NCBI GenBank assembly: GCA_024224815.1
Contig: JAAENC010000117.1
Location: forward strand, 1 to 58,864
Length of the DNA: 58,864 nucleotides
From: Chloroflexota bacterium
GTDB taxonomy: Bacteria; Chloroflexota; Anaerolineae; Anaerolineales; Villigracilaceae
Direction of reading: 5' to 3'
The notes beneath the pieces were generated by a model. It was not told the DNA's origin. It saw nothing but the letters and a program-made list of their open reading frames with translations, and did no database searches. Position numbers and translations under genes: made by a program. Positions within the stretch are counted from its first letter, which is position 1. The number at the start of each line of letters is the position of its first letter. Positions 40,249-49,723 of the stretch are shown here, piece after piece.

Positions 40249-40309
40249 TGGGTGCCTGGCGTGAGCAAAAATATGTTTACGCCGAGAAAATGTTATTTTT
40301 CGGCACCCA
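40249..40309 (-). other. structured spacer between narG and narH
   Basis: The gap 40110-40354 has no open frame of interest. It holds nested inverted repeats: TGGGTGCC (40249-40256) with GGCACCCA (40302-40309), and inside them TGGCGT with ACGCC (40257-40262 and 40279-40283). In most nar operons narG and narH are nearly adjacent. The structure may process the transcript or hold an internal promoter. Confidence 0.5.
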
Positions 40310-40354
40310 AGTTTGGGTCACGTTCGTCGCGAGGATTTTTTATCCAAAGATCTC

Positions 40355-43300
40355 TTAGAAATCTGGCTTATCAATCCTTCGTACAAAGACAAATGTGTCT
40401 CGATTTACACCGGTGGGTCCCCAATAATTGAACGAGTAGGAGAATTGACCATAACCACCGGACATCAAGACGGGTTTGAGACGTGCGCGTGTTAGAGAGT
40501 TGTTCATGCCGGCTCGTTTCTTTCCGCGTAATGGCGATTTCGGGATACCTATCGTACGCTCGGTAGCGTGATAGACAAATACCGCGCCACTGGGGATGCG
40601 AGCTGAAACAATCGCTCGCTGTACGAAAACGCCGTTATCGTTGAAGAGTTCGACCCAGTCGTTATCTTTAATGCCCATTTCGGCGGCATCTTTGGTGTTT
40701 AGCCAAACAGGATAGTTGCCGCGTGAAAGGGTCATCATGCGATGGTTATCAGAATATGTTGAGTGGATGCTCCACTTGCCATGCGGGGTAATATAGTTGA
40801 GCATTTTGCCTTGTTCTTCTGCCAAACTTCTTTCTGTTTCATCAAGCATGGTGTGATCCGGGCGAGGTTTATAGACAGGCAAATGTTCGCCCCAATCCAG
40901 ATAGCCTTCATGGTCAAGATAGAAATGTTGTCGTCCCGTCAGCGTGCGCCAAGGAACCATTCTTTCAACATTTAGGGTGAATGGTGAATATGCACGACCT
41001 TTATTGATCAATCCAGACCAGGTGGGGGTTGTGAGCACGCGGCGTGGTTGAGCAATGATGTCCGAAAATGAAATACGGGTTGAACGTGTGCCTTCAGCGA
41101 GATCGGTGAGAGAAAGACCCGTTTTCTTTTCTTCTGCAACAAAAGCACGATGCGCTAACTCTCCATTGGAGGCTGGGTCTAGACGCAAAATCGTTTCACA
41201 AACTTGCCGTCCAAATTCCAAGGAGGGGAAAACCTCTCCTTTTATCGGCTTGTCTTTATCAAAAGTTCTGGGTTGCTGGCGTTGGAGATATTTGTACTCA
41301 TCTTCGACAGAAATGCGTATCCCATGTGCGGCAACACCGTTTTTCTCCACACCTTTGCCCAAGCTGACAAAGCGTTCGCCTATTTTTGTGTAATCCCTTT
41401 CAACTACCTTGAAATGAGGCATCGTTTTTCCGGGGACAGGCTCAACTTCGTCTTTTTCCCAATCCACTACTTGGGGTTGAGCGATTTCATCAGGTGTATC
41501 GTGCTTGAGTGGCAACATAACTACATCTTTGAACGGCTCCGGAATGTGTTTCTCAGATAGTTCACTCACTTTTCGAGCTAAGGTCTTGAAAATATCCCAG
41601 TCGCTTTTGGCCTCCCAAGCGGGTTTTACAGCAGCCTGCATGGGATTGATGAAGGTATGCATATCGGTAGTATTGAGATCGTCTTTCTCATACCAAGAAG
41701 CAGCGGGCAAAACAATATCGGAGTAAAGAGCAGAAGTATCCATTCGGAAGTTGAGATCGACTACCAAGTCCATTTTGCCTTCGGGAGCATCTTTGTAATG
41801 GACTTCATTCGTGTTTCCTAAGGCCTGTTCTGTGGCAATAGCAGTGCTATGTGTTCCCAAATAATGCTTCATGAAGAACTCATGCCCTTTGGCGCTGGTT
41901 CCAATGGCATTACCACGCCAAATTACCCAGACACGGGGCCAGCTCTCAGGGGCGTCGGGGTCTTCAACAGCTAAGGGGATCTTCTTTTCTTTAAATTGAT
42001 CTACAACATAATCTACGATCTCAGGATCGTTTTTAGCACCACCGTCAAGAGCGTCTTGAGCAACATCAATAGAATTCCGCTTGAATTGTGGGAAGAATGG
42101 TAGCCAGCCCCGTCGTACTGCGCGAATCTGATGATCTATGGTGTGATCCTTAGCTGGTTTGTTGGGTAACTTATCATAGGCTGTATATCCACGCTCATAG
42201 CGCCATTGATCCGAATGCACATAATGGAAGGAAGGCGTGTTTTGATGACGAGGAGGCATCCCCCAGTCAGTTGCAAAAGCAATCGTTGCCCAAGAGCCAA
42301 CATTGACAAGTTTTTCTTGACCAACATAGTGAGCCAAACCACCACCATTCACGCCTACACTGCCCGTTAACATCAACGCAACAATGGAGGAGCGATAAAG
42401 CAGATTATTGTGGTACCAGTGATTTGCGCCAGCACCGATGATGACCATGTTTTTACCATTGGTCATTTCACCATTTGTAGCCCACTCACGAGCATAGCGG
42501 ACACAGGTATCCTGGTGAATTCCTGTGTATTTTTCTTGCCAGGCTGGGGTATAGACACCTTCAGCATCGTCGTAATTTTCCGGGTAAGCACCGCTAAAGC
42601 CACGATCAACGCCAAATTGAGCCATAACAAGATCAAATACGGTCGTTACGGCAACGCGCCCATTTTCGGTTTCGATATAGCGTACGGGAACGCCACGAGC
42701 ATTTGTTGTCTCGGATGAAAAATCATCAAATTCGATTTCAAAAACGTCATCGTGAGTATCGGCAAAACTTAATTCAGGGGCGATCTCTTCGTCCGTTACA
42801 CCATCTTTTGGCTCAAGATTCCACTTACCCTGTTCTTTTTCACCCCAGCGGAAACCGATCGTGCCTTTGGGCATGCGTGCGCGCCCACTCTTCTCGTCCC
42901 AAATGAGCAGTTTCCAATCACCGTTCTCGGTATCTTTATACTCACTTACGCGATTGGCTCGCAAATATTTGCCCGGTCTCTTTTCATCAACCTCGATCAG
43001 GAAGGGCATATCGGTGTATTGCTTGAGATAATTGACGAAATAAGGAACTTGCCGTTGAACATAGAATTCAGTCAAGATCACATGATTGACAGCCATCCAA
43101 AACGCAGTATCTTGCCCTGCATGAACGGGAATCCAATAATCAGCATATTTCGCAACTTGCGAAAAATCAGGAGCAAAAACGGTTAATTTTCCACCAGCAT
43201 GACGCACTTCTGATATGAAGTGCGTATCAGGCGTGCGAGTCATATTTAGATTTGAACCAATTACAGCTACAAAGCGTGAATTGAACCAGTCTGCAGATTC

Positions 43301-43969
43301 ATGAACATCTGTTTGTTCACCCCAAATCTCAGGGCTAGCGGGGGGAAGATCGCAATACCAATCATAAAAACTCATGATCACGCCACCCATCAAGCTCATG
43401 AAGCGGCTTCCGGCAGCATAACTGATCTGTGACATAGCAGGGATCGGGGAAAATCCGGCTATTCGATCAGGACCATATTTCTTTGTCGTGTAGATCATAG
43501 ACGCCGCAATAATTTCCTGGGACTCTTCCCAAGAAATACGTCTGAAGCCACCTTTACCGCGTGCTTGTTGATAACTTTTGCGCGCTTCTTTTTCTTCCAT
43601 AATGGCAGCCCATGCCTTGACAGGATCTCCATATATAGATTTTGCTTTGCGCCAAAGATCTACCAAGACACCACGCGCATAAGGATATTTGACGCGAATC
43701 GGACTGTATAGGTACCAGGAGTAGGAGATACCTCGCTGACACCCGCGTGGCTCGTAAGGGGGCAGTCCTTCTTCTAGTTGTGGGTAATCAGTAGCTTGCA
43801 TTTCCCAGGTAACTATGCCATCTTTAACAAATACTTCCCACGAACAACTTCCTGTACAATTTACGCCATGCGTCGTGCGTACTCGCTTGTCATGTTGATG
43901 GCGGTTTCGATAAAACTCTTCCCATTTACGTTCGGTCGGTGAAATTTTCTTTTTAGACCAGTCTTTCAT
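40355..43969 (-). CDS. narG: respiratory nitrate reductase alpha subunit (molybdopterin)
   Basis: 1204 residues, close to the usual size. The N-terminal [4Fe-4S] site [19 protein letters not shown] (His and Cys ligands), the molybdenum-ligand Asp in [20 protein letters not shown], and the guanine-dinucleotide cofactor contacts ([50 protein letters not shown]) are conserved with E. coli NarG. There is no Tat leader of the periplasmic type, so the active site faces the cytoplasm. It reduces nitrate to nitrite during anaerobic respiration. Its ATG overlaps the stop of the cytochrome c gene. Confidence 0.96.
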   Translation of the reverse strand: MKDWSKKKISPTERKWEEFYRNRHQHDKRVRTTHGVNCTGSCSWEVFVKDGIVTWEMQATDYPQLEEGLPPYEPRGCQRGISYSWYLYSPIRVKYPYARGVLVDLWRKAKSIYGDPVKAWAAIMEEKEARKSYQQARGKGGFRRISWEESQEIIAASMIYTTKKYGPDRIAGFSPIPAMSQISYAAGSRFMSLMGGVIMSFYDWYCDLPPASPEIWGEQTDVHESADWFNSRFVAVIGSNLNMTRTPDTHFISEVRHAGGKLTVFAPDFSQVAKYADYWIPVHAGQDTAFWMAVNHVILTEFYVQRQVPYFVNYLKQYTDMPFLIEVDEKRPGKYLRANRVSEYKDTENGDWKLLIWDEKSGRARMPKGTIGFRWGEKEQGKWNLEPKDGVTDEEIAPELSFADTHDDVFEIEFDDFSSETTNARGVPVRYIETENGRVAVTTVFDLVMAQFGVDRGFSGAYPENYDDAEGVYTPAWQEKYTGIHQDTCVRYAREWATNGEMTNGKNMVIIGAGANHWYHNNLLYRSSIVALMLTGSVGVNGGGLAHYVGQEKLVNVGSWATIAFATDWGMPPRHQNTPSFHYVHSDQWRYERGYTAYDKLPNKPAKDHTIDHQIRAVRRGWLPFFPQFKRNSIDVAQDALDGGAKNDPEIVDYVVDQFKEKKIPLAVEDPDAPESWPRVWVIWRGNAIGTSAKGHEFFMKHYLGTHSTAIATEQALGNTNEVHYKDAPEGKMDLVVDLNFRMDTSALYSDIVLPAASWYEKDDLNTTDMHTFINPMQAAVKPAWEAKSDWDIFKTLARKVSELSEKHIPEPFKDVVMLPLKHDTPDEIAQPQVVDWEKDEVEPVPGKTMPHFKVVERDYTKIGERFVSLGKGVEKNGVAAHGIRISVEDEYKYLQRQQPRTFDKDKPIKGEVFPSLEFGRQVCETILRLDPASNGELAHRAFVAEEKKTGLSLTDLAEGTRSTRISFSDIIAQPRRVLTTPTWSGLINKGRAYSPFTLNVERMVPWRTLTGRQHFYLDHEGYLDWGEHLPVYKPRPDHTMLDETERSLAEEQGKMLNYITPHGKWSIHSTYSDNHRMMTLSRGNYPVWLNTKDAAEMGIKDNDWVELFNDNGVFVQRAIVSARIPSGAVFVYHATERTIGIPKSPLRGKKRAGMNNSLTRARLKPVLMSGGYGQFSYSFNYWGPTGVNRDTFVFVRRIDKPDF

Positions 43970-44850
43970 GAGTGCCTCCTTGAAGTAATCCCTGCATCTT
44001 TTCTCAATCGGTCAGATAAGCTTTCTTTTTGTTGTGACCAGAAAAGCAACATAAAACCAAATAGTGCGGCAGCCCCCAATAACCCGACACCCCAGAATAT
44101 AGTCGAAGCACCACTAGCGGTATCTTCTTTGCCTCCTGTATCAACATCAGCGAAATAAGCCAATAAATCGGCTACTTCCTGATCTGATAGATCTTTCTCA
44201 ACATAAACATCGCGCATAGTAGGAAACGCGATATTTTTAATTGCGGCAGCTAATCCAGCTTCCCCGTAGCGTGTATAAACCTTGGTTAAATCAGGGCCTA
44301 AAACACCACCACTCAAAAAGCCGATATTGTCTACTGAGTGGCAAGCAATACAGGGAGTTCCACCTTTTTCAAGCGCATTCCCGCCAGCAAAAATTGCCTC
44401 ACCCCGATAAATATCCCCTGGAGGGAGAGGAGCTTCAGCAACCAACTCTATATCGCCTGAGCTTTCAAGAAAAACCAGAAGAGCCTCAACATCTGACTCT
44501 GAAAGCCCTAAGTTCGGCATTTCAACATTATTAAACTCTGCCAGCATCTCCATGGCAATCGGGTCTCCGGAGAGAATAATTTGGTCAGGGACTCTTATAA
44601 ATTCTGCCAACCACTCTCTATCGCGTCTTTCAAGCACGCCTTCCAGGTCAGGGCCAACAAGGGCGCCGGCGCCAATGGTATGGCAAGACATACAATTGCT
44701 TTCAAAAAGGTCTTGTCCTGCACCAGAAGCCTGCGACGCAGGCTCTGCAGATGTCTGGCAGCCTCCTAGCAACAAGAAAAACACGCATAGCAACAAAATT
44801 ACAAAAGACCTTCCACCAAACGAATTCCAGATCTTAGGCCTAATTTTCAT
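43966..44850 (-). CDS. membrane-bound diheme cytochrome c lipoprotein of the nar operon
   Basis: 294 residues from the ATG at 44850, which has GGAGG 8 bases upstream; an in-frame ATG at 44865 overlaps the previous stop. A signal with lipobox LLLGGC suggests a lipid-anchored exported protein. Two haem c sites follow, CMSCH and CIACH, with later Met residues as possible sixth ligands, and a C-terminal membrane helix ([18 protein letters not shown]). The position before narG recalls NarC of Thermus, a cytochrome c encoded before narGHJI. Inference: it links the quinol or cytochrome chain with NarI on the outer side of the membrane. Confidence 0.87.
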   Translation of the reverse strand: MKIRPKIWNSFGGRSFVILLLCVFFLLLGGCQTSAEPASQASGAGQDLFESNCMSCHTIGAGALVGPDLEGVLERRDREWLAEFIRVPDQIILSGDPIAMEMLAEFNNVEMPNLGLSESDVEALLVFLESSGDIELVAEAPLPPGDIYRGEAIFAGGNALEKGGTPCIACHSVDNIGFLSGGVLGPDLTKVYTRYGEAGLAAAIKNIAFPTMRDVYVEKDLSDQEVADLLAYFADVDTGGKEDTASGASTIFWGVGLLGAAALFGFMLLFWSQQKESLSDRLRKDAGITSRRHS

Positions 44851-44864
44851 AGGATACGCCTCCA

Positions 44865-45248
44865 TTATTGGTCATTTCCTTCTTTAGAGAAATCTTCATC
44901 ATCAACCATGCTTCGCTTTGGTAAACCTGCAATTGCAATGAGCAGGTCAGATATTCGAGCATCAATAGATTGATTTGTGATCACTTGCATTTGATTTGTA
45001 TTTAAATCAGCACGAATAATTGCAATCTCGGGGATGGCAACTAGAATAGGAGAAAAATCAACGATTACACTTTCGTCAGCTACAGCCATAATCACTGCAT
45101 CAGGTAACTTCTCTTTCAGCTTGGGCAATGCCTCTTCAAGGGAGGGAGCTGTACCAACCACAGCCACATTTTCACTATCCCCCAATGACTGAATTAAAGT
45201 CTCAGCAAATAACGAATCTCCAACGACAAAAACACTGCGTATCTCCAT
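44865..45248 (-). CDS. receiver-like protein without phosphorylation site
   Basis: 127 residues. The first 60 look like a response-regulator receiver (SVFVVGDSLFAETLIQSLGD, then VAVVGTAPSLEEALPKLKEK), but the expected phospho-Asp strand reads DAVIMAVADES and the following parts lack the conserved Thr and Lys pattern. No output domain is present. It is the first gene of the nar operon and overlaps the cytochrome c start region. It could be a pseudo-receiver that binds another regulator or an assembly factor. The function is unknown. Confidence 0.6.
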   Translation of the reverse strand: MEIRSVFVVGDSLFAETLIQSLGDSENVAVVGTAPSLEEALPKLKEKLPDAVIMAVADESVIVDFSPILVAIPEIAIIRADLNTNQMQVITNQSIDARISDLLIAIAGLPKRSMVDDEDFSKEGNDQ

Positions 45249-45305
45249 GCAAAAAGCATAACGAACTAGAAAGGCAAAGTCTATCCATCGTTTACGGAAA
45301 CAGGA

Positions 45306-45340
45306 ACTAAAAAAGAGTGATGTTTATCATCACTCTTTGT
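45306..45340 (-). terminator. terminator after narL-type gene
   Basis: On the minus strand AAGAGTGATG, loop ATAAA, CATCACTCTT and then TTTTTT. It lies 145 bases after the response regulator stop and 60 bases before the nar operon start codon, so the nar operon promoter must overlap it or follow it. Confidence 0.8.
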
Positions 45341-45358
45341 AAAAGAACTAGTTCTTTT
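45341..45358. promoter_or_regulatory. perfect 18-bp palindrome upstream of the nar operon
   Basis: AAAAGAACTAGTTCTTTT is fully symmetric and lies next to the terminator hairpin, about 95 bases upstream of the first nar gene. Its symmetry suits a dimeric regulator such as the NarL-type protein encoded next door. No FNR-type TTGAT-N4-ATCAA site was found. Bases 45359-45485 hold nothing else recognised. Confidence 0.4.
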
Positions 45359-45485
45359 TGTAGATAAAAACCGCGTCATGCGTGTTTTGGGCTTGCTTCC
45401 CTTTAAGAACCTAATATTTGTCGAAAAACAAATCCCGTCAAATGGCACGCATTGAGTAAACTAAAAGTGTTTTTTCGGGATTATT

Positions 45486-46148
45486 TCAATCATCTAACAA
45501 TCCATGTCGAGATGCAAGGCGTGCCGCCTCCCGACGATTGACCGCATGCAATTTCCCCAGAATATTACGCACATGGCTTTTTACAGTGTACAGGCTAATA
45601 GATAATGTTTTTGCAATCTCCTTATCTGCAGACCCCGTTGCGATCAGTTGTAATACATCACGCTCTCGGTTTGTAAGGTCTGGGGCCTCTTCGCTCGATG
45701 CAACAGCAATAGACTGATTCATTAACCGAGAAAATTCATCCAGCACGCGCGTTGCTATCTTGGAAGAAAGAGCAGCTTCACCGGCTAAAGCCATACGCAA
45801 ACCTGCCAGGAACTTTTTTTTATCAGTGCTTTTAAGCAAATATCCCACAGCCCCGGCTTTAATCGCAGAAAAGAGCTTTTCGTCCTCATCGTGAACGGTT
45901 AGCGTAACAATCCGTGAGCCTGGTAGCTCGGTGCAAATCAGGCGGGTTGCCTCCAAGCCATCACAGATAGGCATATTAATGTCCATCACGATCAGATCTG
46001 GTTTTAGATCACGAGCTAATTTAAGTGCTTCTAAACCATCCCCTGCTTCTGCTATAACTTCAAGGTCTGATTGTGCATTGATAAGTCCTGCCAACCCATC
46101 ACGGAATAATTCATGATCGTCAGCCAGTAAAATACGAGCAGGGGTCAC
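45486..46148 (-). CDS. narL: NarL-family response regulator
   Basis: 220 residues. The receiver domain has the acidic pair ADDHELF near residue 9, the phospho-Asp in DLIVMDINMP near residue 55, Thr in LTVHDEDE and Lys in LLKSTDK. After a linker the LuxR-type helix-turn-helix reads LTNRERDVLQLIATGSADKE, and KSHVRNILGKLHAVNR is the recognition part. Its ATG overlaps the kinase stop (ATGA). It should activate the nar operon in response to nitrate sensed by the partner kinase. The palindrome at 45341 is a candidate target. Confidence 0.88.
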   Translation of the reverse strand: MTPARILLADDHELFRDGLAGLINAQSDLEVIAEAGDGLEALKLARDLKPDLIVMDINMPICDGLEATRLICTELPGSRIVTLTVHDEDEKLFSAIKAGAVGYLLKSTDKKKFLAGLRMALAGEAALSSKIATRVLDEFSRLMNQSIAVASSEEAPDLTNRERDVLQLIATGSADKEIAKTLSISLYTVKSHVRNILGKLHAVNRREAARLASRHGLLDD

Positions 46149-48061
46149 AATTTTTCTCCAAGGGCTTGGTTTTCATTATGCTCAGGTTTTAGTATAGGGA
46201 ACTTCACAGAGACTTGTGTTCCTTTTTCAAGATGAGATGAAAGAGAAAATTCTCCTCCAGACCTTTCTGCTCGCGTTCGCATAATTTTCAAACCGAAATG
46301 ATTTCCTTCCATTGAGGCTTGAGGGTTGAAGCCTTTTCCGTCATCTTCAATGACAAAGTGAGCATGTCCATTTACGGATTTTACTCTTACCCAAGCTTGT
46401 TTGGCTTGAGAGTGGCGCTGAATATTGGAAAGCGCTTCTTTCACGATATGAATAATCTGAGGCTGTATTGCAGGGGGAACTGTTAGACCAGGAGGGTTTT
46501 TTATTTCTAATTTAACGGGGAAATGATAGGAGGCAGAGAATTCATCCACAACGGAAGCAAGCTTTTTTGCAAGGTCGCCCCCCTCCCGTTTGGGTTTGAT
46601 GAGGCCTGTCAGCGCATCTCGTACTTGTTGGTAGGCGCTTTCGTTTGCTTTTTCTATCTGCTTTATTGTAGCGCGTTCTTCAGTGCTTTGATCATCATCG
46701 AGAATTTCATCTAATCGTTCTAATTTAATTCGTGTAAAACTTAAAATTTGGGCGAGGTTATCATGTAAATCAGCAGCTAGTTGTTCTCGCTCAGCAAATG
46801 CAGCTGCTTGTTTTGCTTTTTGGCGGTCTGCTTTTGCAAGATTGGTGTTGGATATTGCAATTGCGGCAGAGTTTGCCAGAAGATTGAGCGCACGTTGATT
46901 ATCTTCGTCAAAAAGTGCGACTTCGTTGATATTTTCCTTGGTGGACTGCACCACACAAATTGCGCCAAGAGTTTGTTCTCCAGCTCGAAGGGATGTAGCT
47001 ACGCAATGCCCGGCATCGTTTGCGAGAAGGAATTTGCAATTTGTGCAATGGGTTTCACTGACAATAGTTTCGTTTTCATTGATAACTTGTAGAGAAAGCC
47101 CCTCTTCAATTGATTTTTTAACGCCGAGTTCTATGTCTACTTCTCCACTATATGAAGCTAATTCTAAGGTTTTTTCGTTTGGAGATAAAACACAAAGAGC
47201 TGCTGACTCTGCTTGCATTAGCAGACGAGTTCGCTCTACTACTGAATTTAGTAATTCGTTTAGCTCTCTCTGCGCTACAATTTCCTGGCTAAATTCAAAA
47301 GCCGTTGCGAGTTCTCGTGTTCTTTGTACAACTCGCTCCTCCAAGATTTTTCGCGATTGAGCCAGTTCTACTCGCATAGTTTCAAAAGTTTGTGCAAGTT
47401 CACCCAATTCATTGTTTTCTGTTTGTGGGGTTAGGAAGCTGAGATTTCCTTTCCCCATTTCTTGCACTGCTGTACCTAATTCTGCCAAGGGGTTGACTAT
47501 AATTCGGCGAATATCAACGAACCCCCAAATAAGTAATCCTACTGCCGCAGTTAAAAATGCAACTTGTATGAATATCAGACGAAGATTTTTGGCTTCCGCG
47601 CGGATTTCAAAAGAAGTTACTACTGCATCTAGTTGGTCAAGAATAATAGGGGCTTCAAAGAGAAGAATTTCGGCATTATCTGGCTTTAAGTGTTCTTGAA
47701 AATGCTCCCAAGTTTGAGAGATTTTATCTAGCTGAGCATCTAATGTCGCATCAGGGGCAGCAGGGAGAAAAACAAGATTACCTTCTGAATCCTCTGTTTC
47801 CCCGCCATGGCGGAGTGCATTAAGGGTTTGATCAAAAAGACTAACAACTGCAATTAGCTCTGGGCTTTCATGATCAGCGAGAGCTAGCCAGGTCATTTTC
47901 TGACTAAGCATTCGTTGTCGCCCGGCGAGGTTGATAATTAATGCGTCTTGTCTTTGCGCTGATATCCCCCAATAAGTCGCAGTTACAGAGAAACTGACCA
48001 ATAATACAAATGCCAGAAAAAGTAACCCCAATCTTCCCCTGATGCTTTTGCGATTTAACAT
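46145..48061 (-). CDS. narX: NarX-like nitrate sensor histidine kinase
   Basis: 638 residues. Order: membrane helix 1 (about 10-32), a periplasmic PilJ/NarX-type domain with the P-box-like segment INLAGRQRMLSQKM near residue 44, helix 2 (about 163-183), HAMP, then a GAF-type domain of about 150 residues holding a cysteine cluster (HCTNCKF...GHC near 340-353), a HisKA_3 helix with LAADLHDNLAQ, and an HATPase domain (EALSNIQRHS, EDDGKGF, HFGLKIMRTRAERSGG). E. coli NarX also has a central cysteine cluster; in this kinase the cluster could add redox or oxygen sensing to nitrate sensing. Confidence 0.87.
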   Translation of the reverse strand: MLNRKSIRGRLGLLFLAFVLLVSFSVTATYWGISAQRQDALIINLAGRQRMLSQKMTWLALADHESPELIAVVSLFDQTLNALRHGGETEDSEGNLVFLPAAPDATLDAQLDKISQTWEHFQEHLKPDNAEILLFEAPIILDQLDAVVTSFEIRAEAKNLRLIFIQVAFLTAAVGLLIWGFVDIRRIIVNPLAELGTAVQEMGKGNLSFLTPQTENNELGELAQTFETMRVELAQSRKILEERVVQRTRELATAFEFSQEIVAQRELNELLNSVVERTRLLMQAESAALCVLSPNEKTLELASYSGEVDIELGVKKSIEEGLSLQVINENETIVSETHCTNCKFLLANDAGHCVATSLRAGEQTLGAICVVQSTKENINEVALFDEDNQRALNLLANSAAIAISNTNLAKADRQKAKQAAAFAEREQLAADLHDNLAQILSFTRIKLERLDEILDDDQSTEERATIKQIEKANESAYQQVRDALTGLIKPKREGGDLAKKLASVVDEFSASYHFPVKLEIKNPPGLTVPPAIQPQIIHIVKEALSNIQRHSQAKQAWVRVKSVNGHAHFVIEDDGKGFNPQASMEGNHFGLKIMRTRAERSGGEFSLSSHLEKGTQVSVKFPILKPEHNENQALGEKL

Positions 48062-48234
48062 ATGGAAATTATAACCTACCTCATTCCAATGTCTTCACCG
48101 TTTCGGCGGTGAAAGTTCGACCTTGGTATTCTGAACGTAAGAAAAAGCAGCCAAAGGTCCAAATATCTCCTCAAGTAAAGCGCATCATCAAAGGTGGTGG
48201 CCTGAATTGTTGCACCTGGAAGGTGCGATGCTAC

Positions 48235-48252
48235 TGTATGCATCCCCTAAAA
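48235..48252 (+). repeat. remnant of an IS3-type end
   Basis: TGTATGCATCCCCTAAAA differs at one base from the putative left end of the IS3 element at 57655-57672. No transposase frame follows. The 942-base gap 48062-49003 contains this remnant, two hairpins, a tRNA-like fragment and the right island repeat, but no supported gene. Confidence 0.5.
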
Positions 48253-48394
48253 AGCCTCCATTAATATTTCGCCACATCTGTCCATTGGTCTTTGACGGGA
48301 AACATGTGATACCGATTCCGGTAACTTTGGGAAAATGCTGGATAAAGAGAACTTCCGCCAAACCTAAACTCACCCGCAATTGCTCGCAAAAACA

Positions 48395-48420
48395 AAGACC
48401 TGCCGATTTCGGCAGGTCTT
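48395..48420. terminator. hairpin, probable terminator
   Basis: The perfect 11-bp arms AAGACCTGCCG and CGGCAGGTCTT have an ATTT loop, with a short T stretch following on the plus strand. No gene ends nearby, so it is probably left over from a lost gene or part of the imported segment. Confidence 0.55.
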
Positions 48421-48438
48421 ATCCCAGTATACGGGAGT

Positions 48439-48461
48439 CTGCAGGAGATTTTCTCCTGCAG
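48439..48461. repeat. 10-bp perfect inverted repeat
   Basis: CTGCAGGAGA and TCTCCTGCAG are separated by TTT. It lies 5 bases before the tRNA-like fragment and could be part of an attachment or excision site. Confidence 0.5.
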
Positions 48462-48465
48462 ATAT

Positions 48466-48512
48466 AGTGCACCTGGAGAGACTCGAACTCCCAACCAACT
48501 GATTCGAAGTTG
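48466..48512 (-). other. tRNA 3'-end-like remnant, second copy
   Basis: On the minus strand the T-arm GGGAG-TTCGAGT-CTCTC pairs fully and is followed by CAGGTGCACTA, an acceptor-like end with CTA in place of CCA. An anticodon-like stem CAACT...AGTTG lies upstream, but the D-arm and the 5' acceptor strand are missing. It resembles the stretch at 162-209. The pair may mark the ends of a large integrated segment. Confidence 0.4.
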
Positions 48513-48622
48513 TCCTAAAGTGCGTCTACAGCGTGTTTTCTCGTCCATTTCACCTATAAAGTGTACAAAAAATGCTTAAAAACGTCCAAATCCTGCTTAT
48601 TCGTCTATAGTTTCTATTGGAT

Positions 48623-48752
48623 ATGCTCGCAAACTGCTCGCAGAATTGAAATTCATTACCTGATTAGCGATTGATAAGAACATTACATATTTGCAAAATC
48701 CCTGTTCAATTCGAATGGGGATTTTGAATTAAAGGGCTTGAACTAGCGATCC
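48623..48752 (+). repeat. direct repeat of about 130 bp, right copy (nitrate island boundary)
   Basis: Begins ATGCTCGCAAACTGCTCGC and runs to TTAAAGGGCTTGAACTAGCG, in parallel with 33110-33240. Between the copies lie FmdE through NarX and nothing else. The sequence after it, 48753-49042, has no similarity to the missing part of tpx. Confidence 0.75.
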
Positions 48753-49042
48753 GGGAGTGCCTAATTAGGTGAGTACATGTAATCAGTTAGATGAGCTGGA
48801 TATTTCGGATATTTTTGTCTGTAGGCAAGTGTACTGTTTATATTTATAAAAGGTTGCATCGCTGTATATACTCTGCTATTCTTTAGGGTAAATTTCTATA
48901 CGTGATAACTTGCTTGGATTCTATAAAAAGCAGAAAAAAGTGATAGATATACTATTAAAGGCTTAGGCCTTTCTACCAATCATCTTGCTTAGCTCCCCAA
49001 TATTTGTTGTATTTAATTCAACCTACAGGTGAGGTAAAGAAA

Positions 49043-49723
49043 ATGTCAGAAAAGATAAGTGTTGCAATTCTCGAAGATCATCAAAGCGTTATAGACGGAT
49101 ATATTCATCGTTTGGGTCAAAATCCAGAAATTGAGATAGTGGGCGCTGCAAACTTTGGTTCAGAACTAGAAATCTTAGTTACAAATCACCAGGTTGACGT
49201 CTTGCTCTTGGATATCAAAGTTCCTACATCACCGGAAAATCTAAAACCTTATCCCATTCTTTATGAAATCCCTAAATTGCTCCAGCGTTACCCTAATTTG
49301 AAGATATTGGTCATCACTATGCATAACCAATCTGCACTCATCAAATCGGTTATGGATGCCGGGGCAAGCGGCTACGTTCTGAAAGATGACATAGCTACAA
49401 TTCACCAGCTAGATGATGTTATTATTACCGTTGCCAAGGGTGGAGTTCACCTCAGCCAACATGCTTATCAACAATTATTCAAAAAAATGCCCAAAGAAAA
49501 TATACCAACACCTCGTCAAATGGAGGTTTTATCCTTATGTGTAACATACCCTGATGCAACTTCAGAAGAATTGGCAAAACATCTACATGTAACACAGTCT
49601 ACCGTCCGTAATTTATTATCCGGAGTTTATATCCGTCTTGACGTGCGGAGTAGAGCTGGTGCAATTATTAAAGCACGTCAACTTGGGTTAATTCCCCCTA
49701 TAGAAGATAAAATTGAATTCTAA
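49043..49723 (+). CDS. LuxR-type response regulator (ComA-like)
   Basis: 226 residues from the ATG at 49043, with AGGTGAGG upstream; an earlier in-frame start is less likely. The receiver domain has AILEDHQSVIDGY with the acidic pair, DVLLLDIKVP with the phospho-Asp, VITMHNQ and YVLKDDI with the Lys. The C-terminal helix-turn-helix reads TPRQMEVLSLCVTYPDATSE and TQSTVRNLLSGVYIRL. It converges with the prenyl synthase gene, with 4 bases of overlap. The polytopic kinase at 51023 is its probable partner. The arrangement matches ComA in ComQXPA systems. Confidence 0.85.
   Translation: MSEKISVAILEDHQSVIDGYIHRLGQNPEIEIVGAANFGSELEILVTNHQVDVLLLDIKVPTSPENLKPYPILYEIPKLLQRYPNLKILVITMHNQSALIKSVMDAGASGYVLKDDIATIHQLDDVIITVAKGGVHLSQHAYQQLFKKMPKENIPTPRQMEVLSLCVTYPDATSEELAKHLHVTQSTVRNLLSGVYIRLDVRSRAGAIIKARQLGLIPPIEDKIEF

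Noticed and set aside
48207-48467. An 86-codon plus-strand frame in the gap after narX.
   Set aside because: It runs through an IS3-end remnant and two hairpins, with no ribosome site or known motif.
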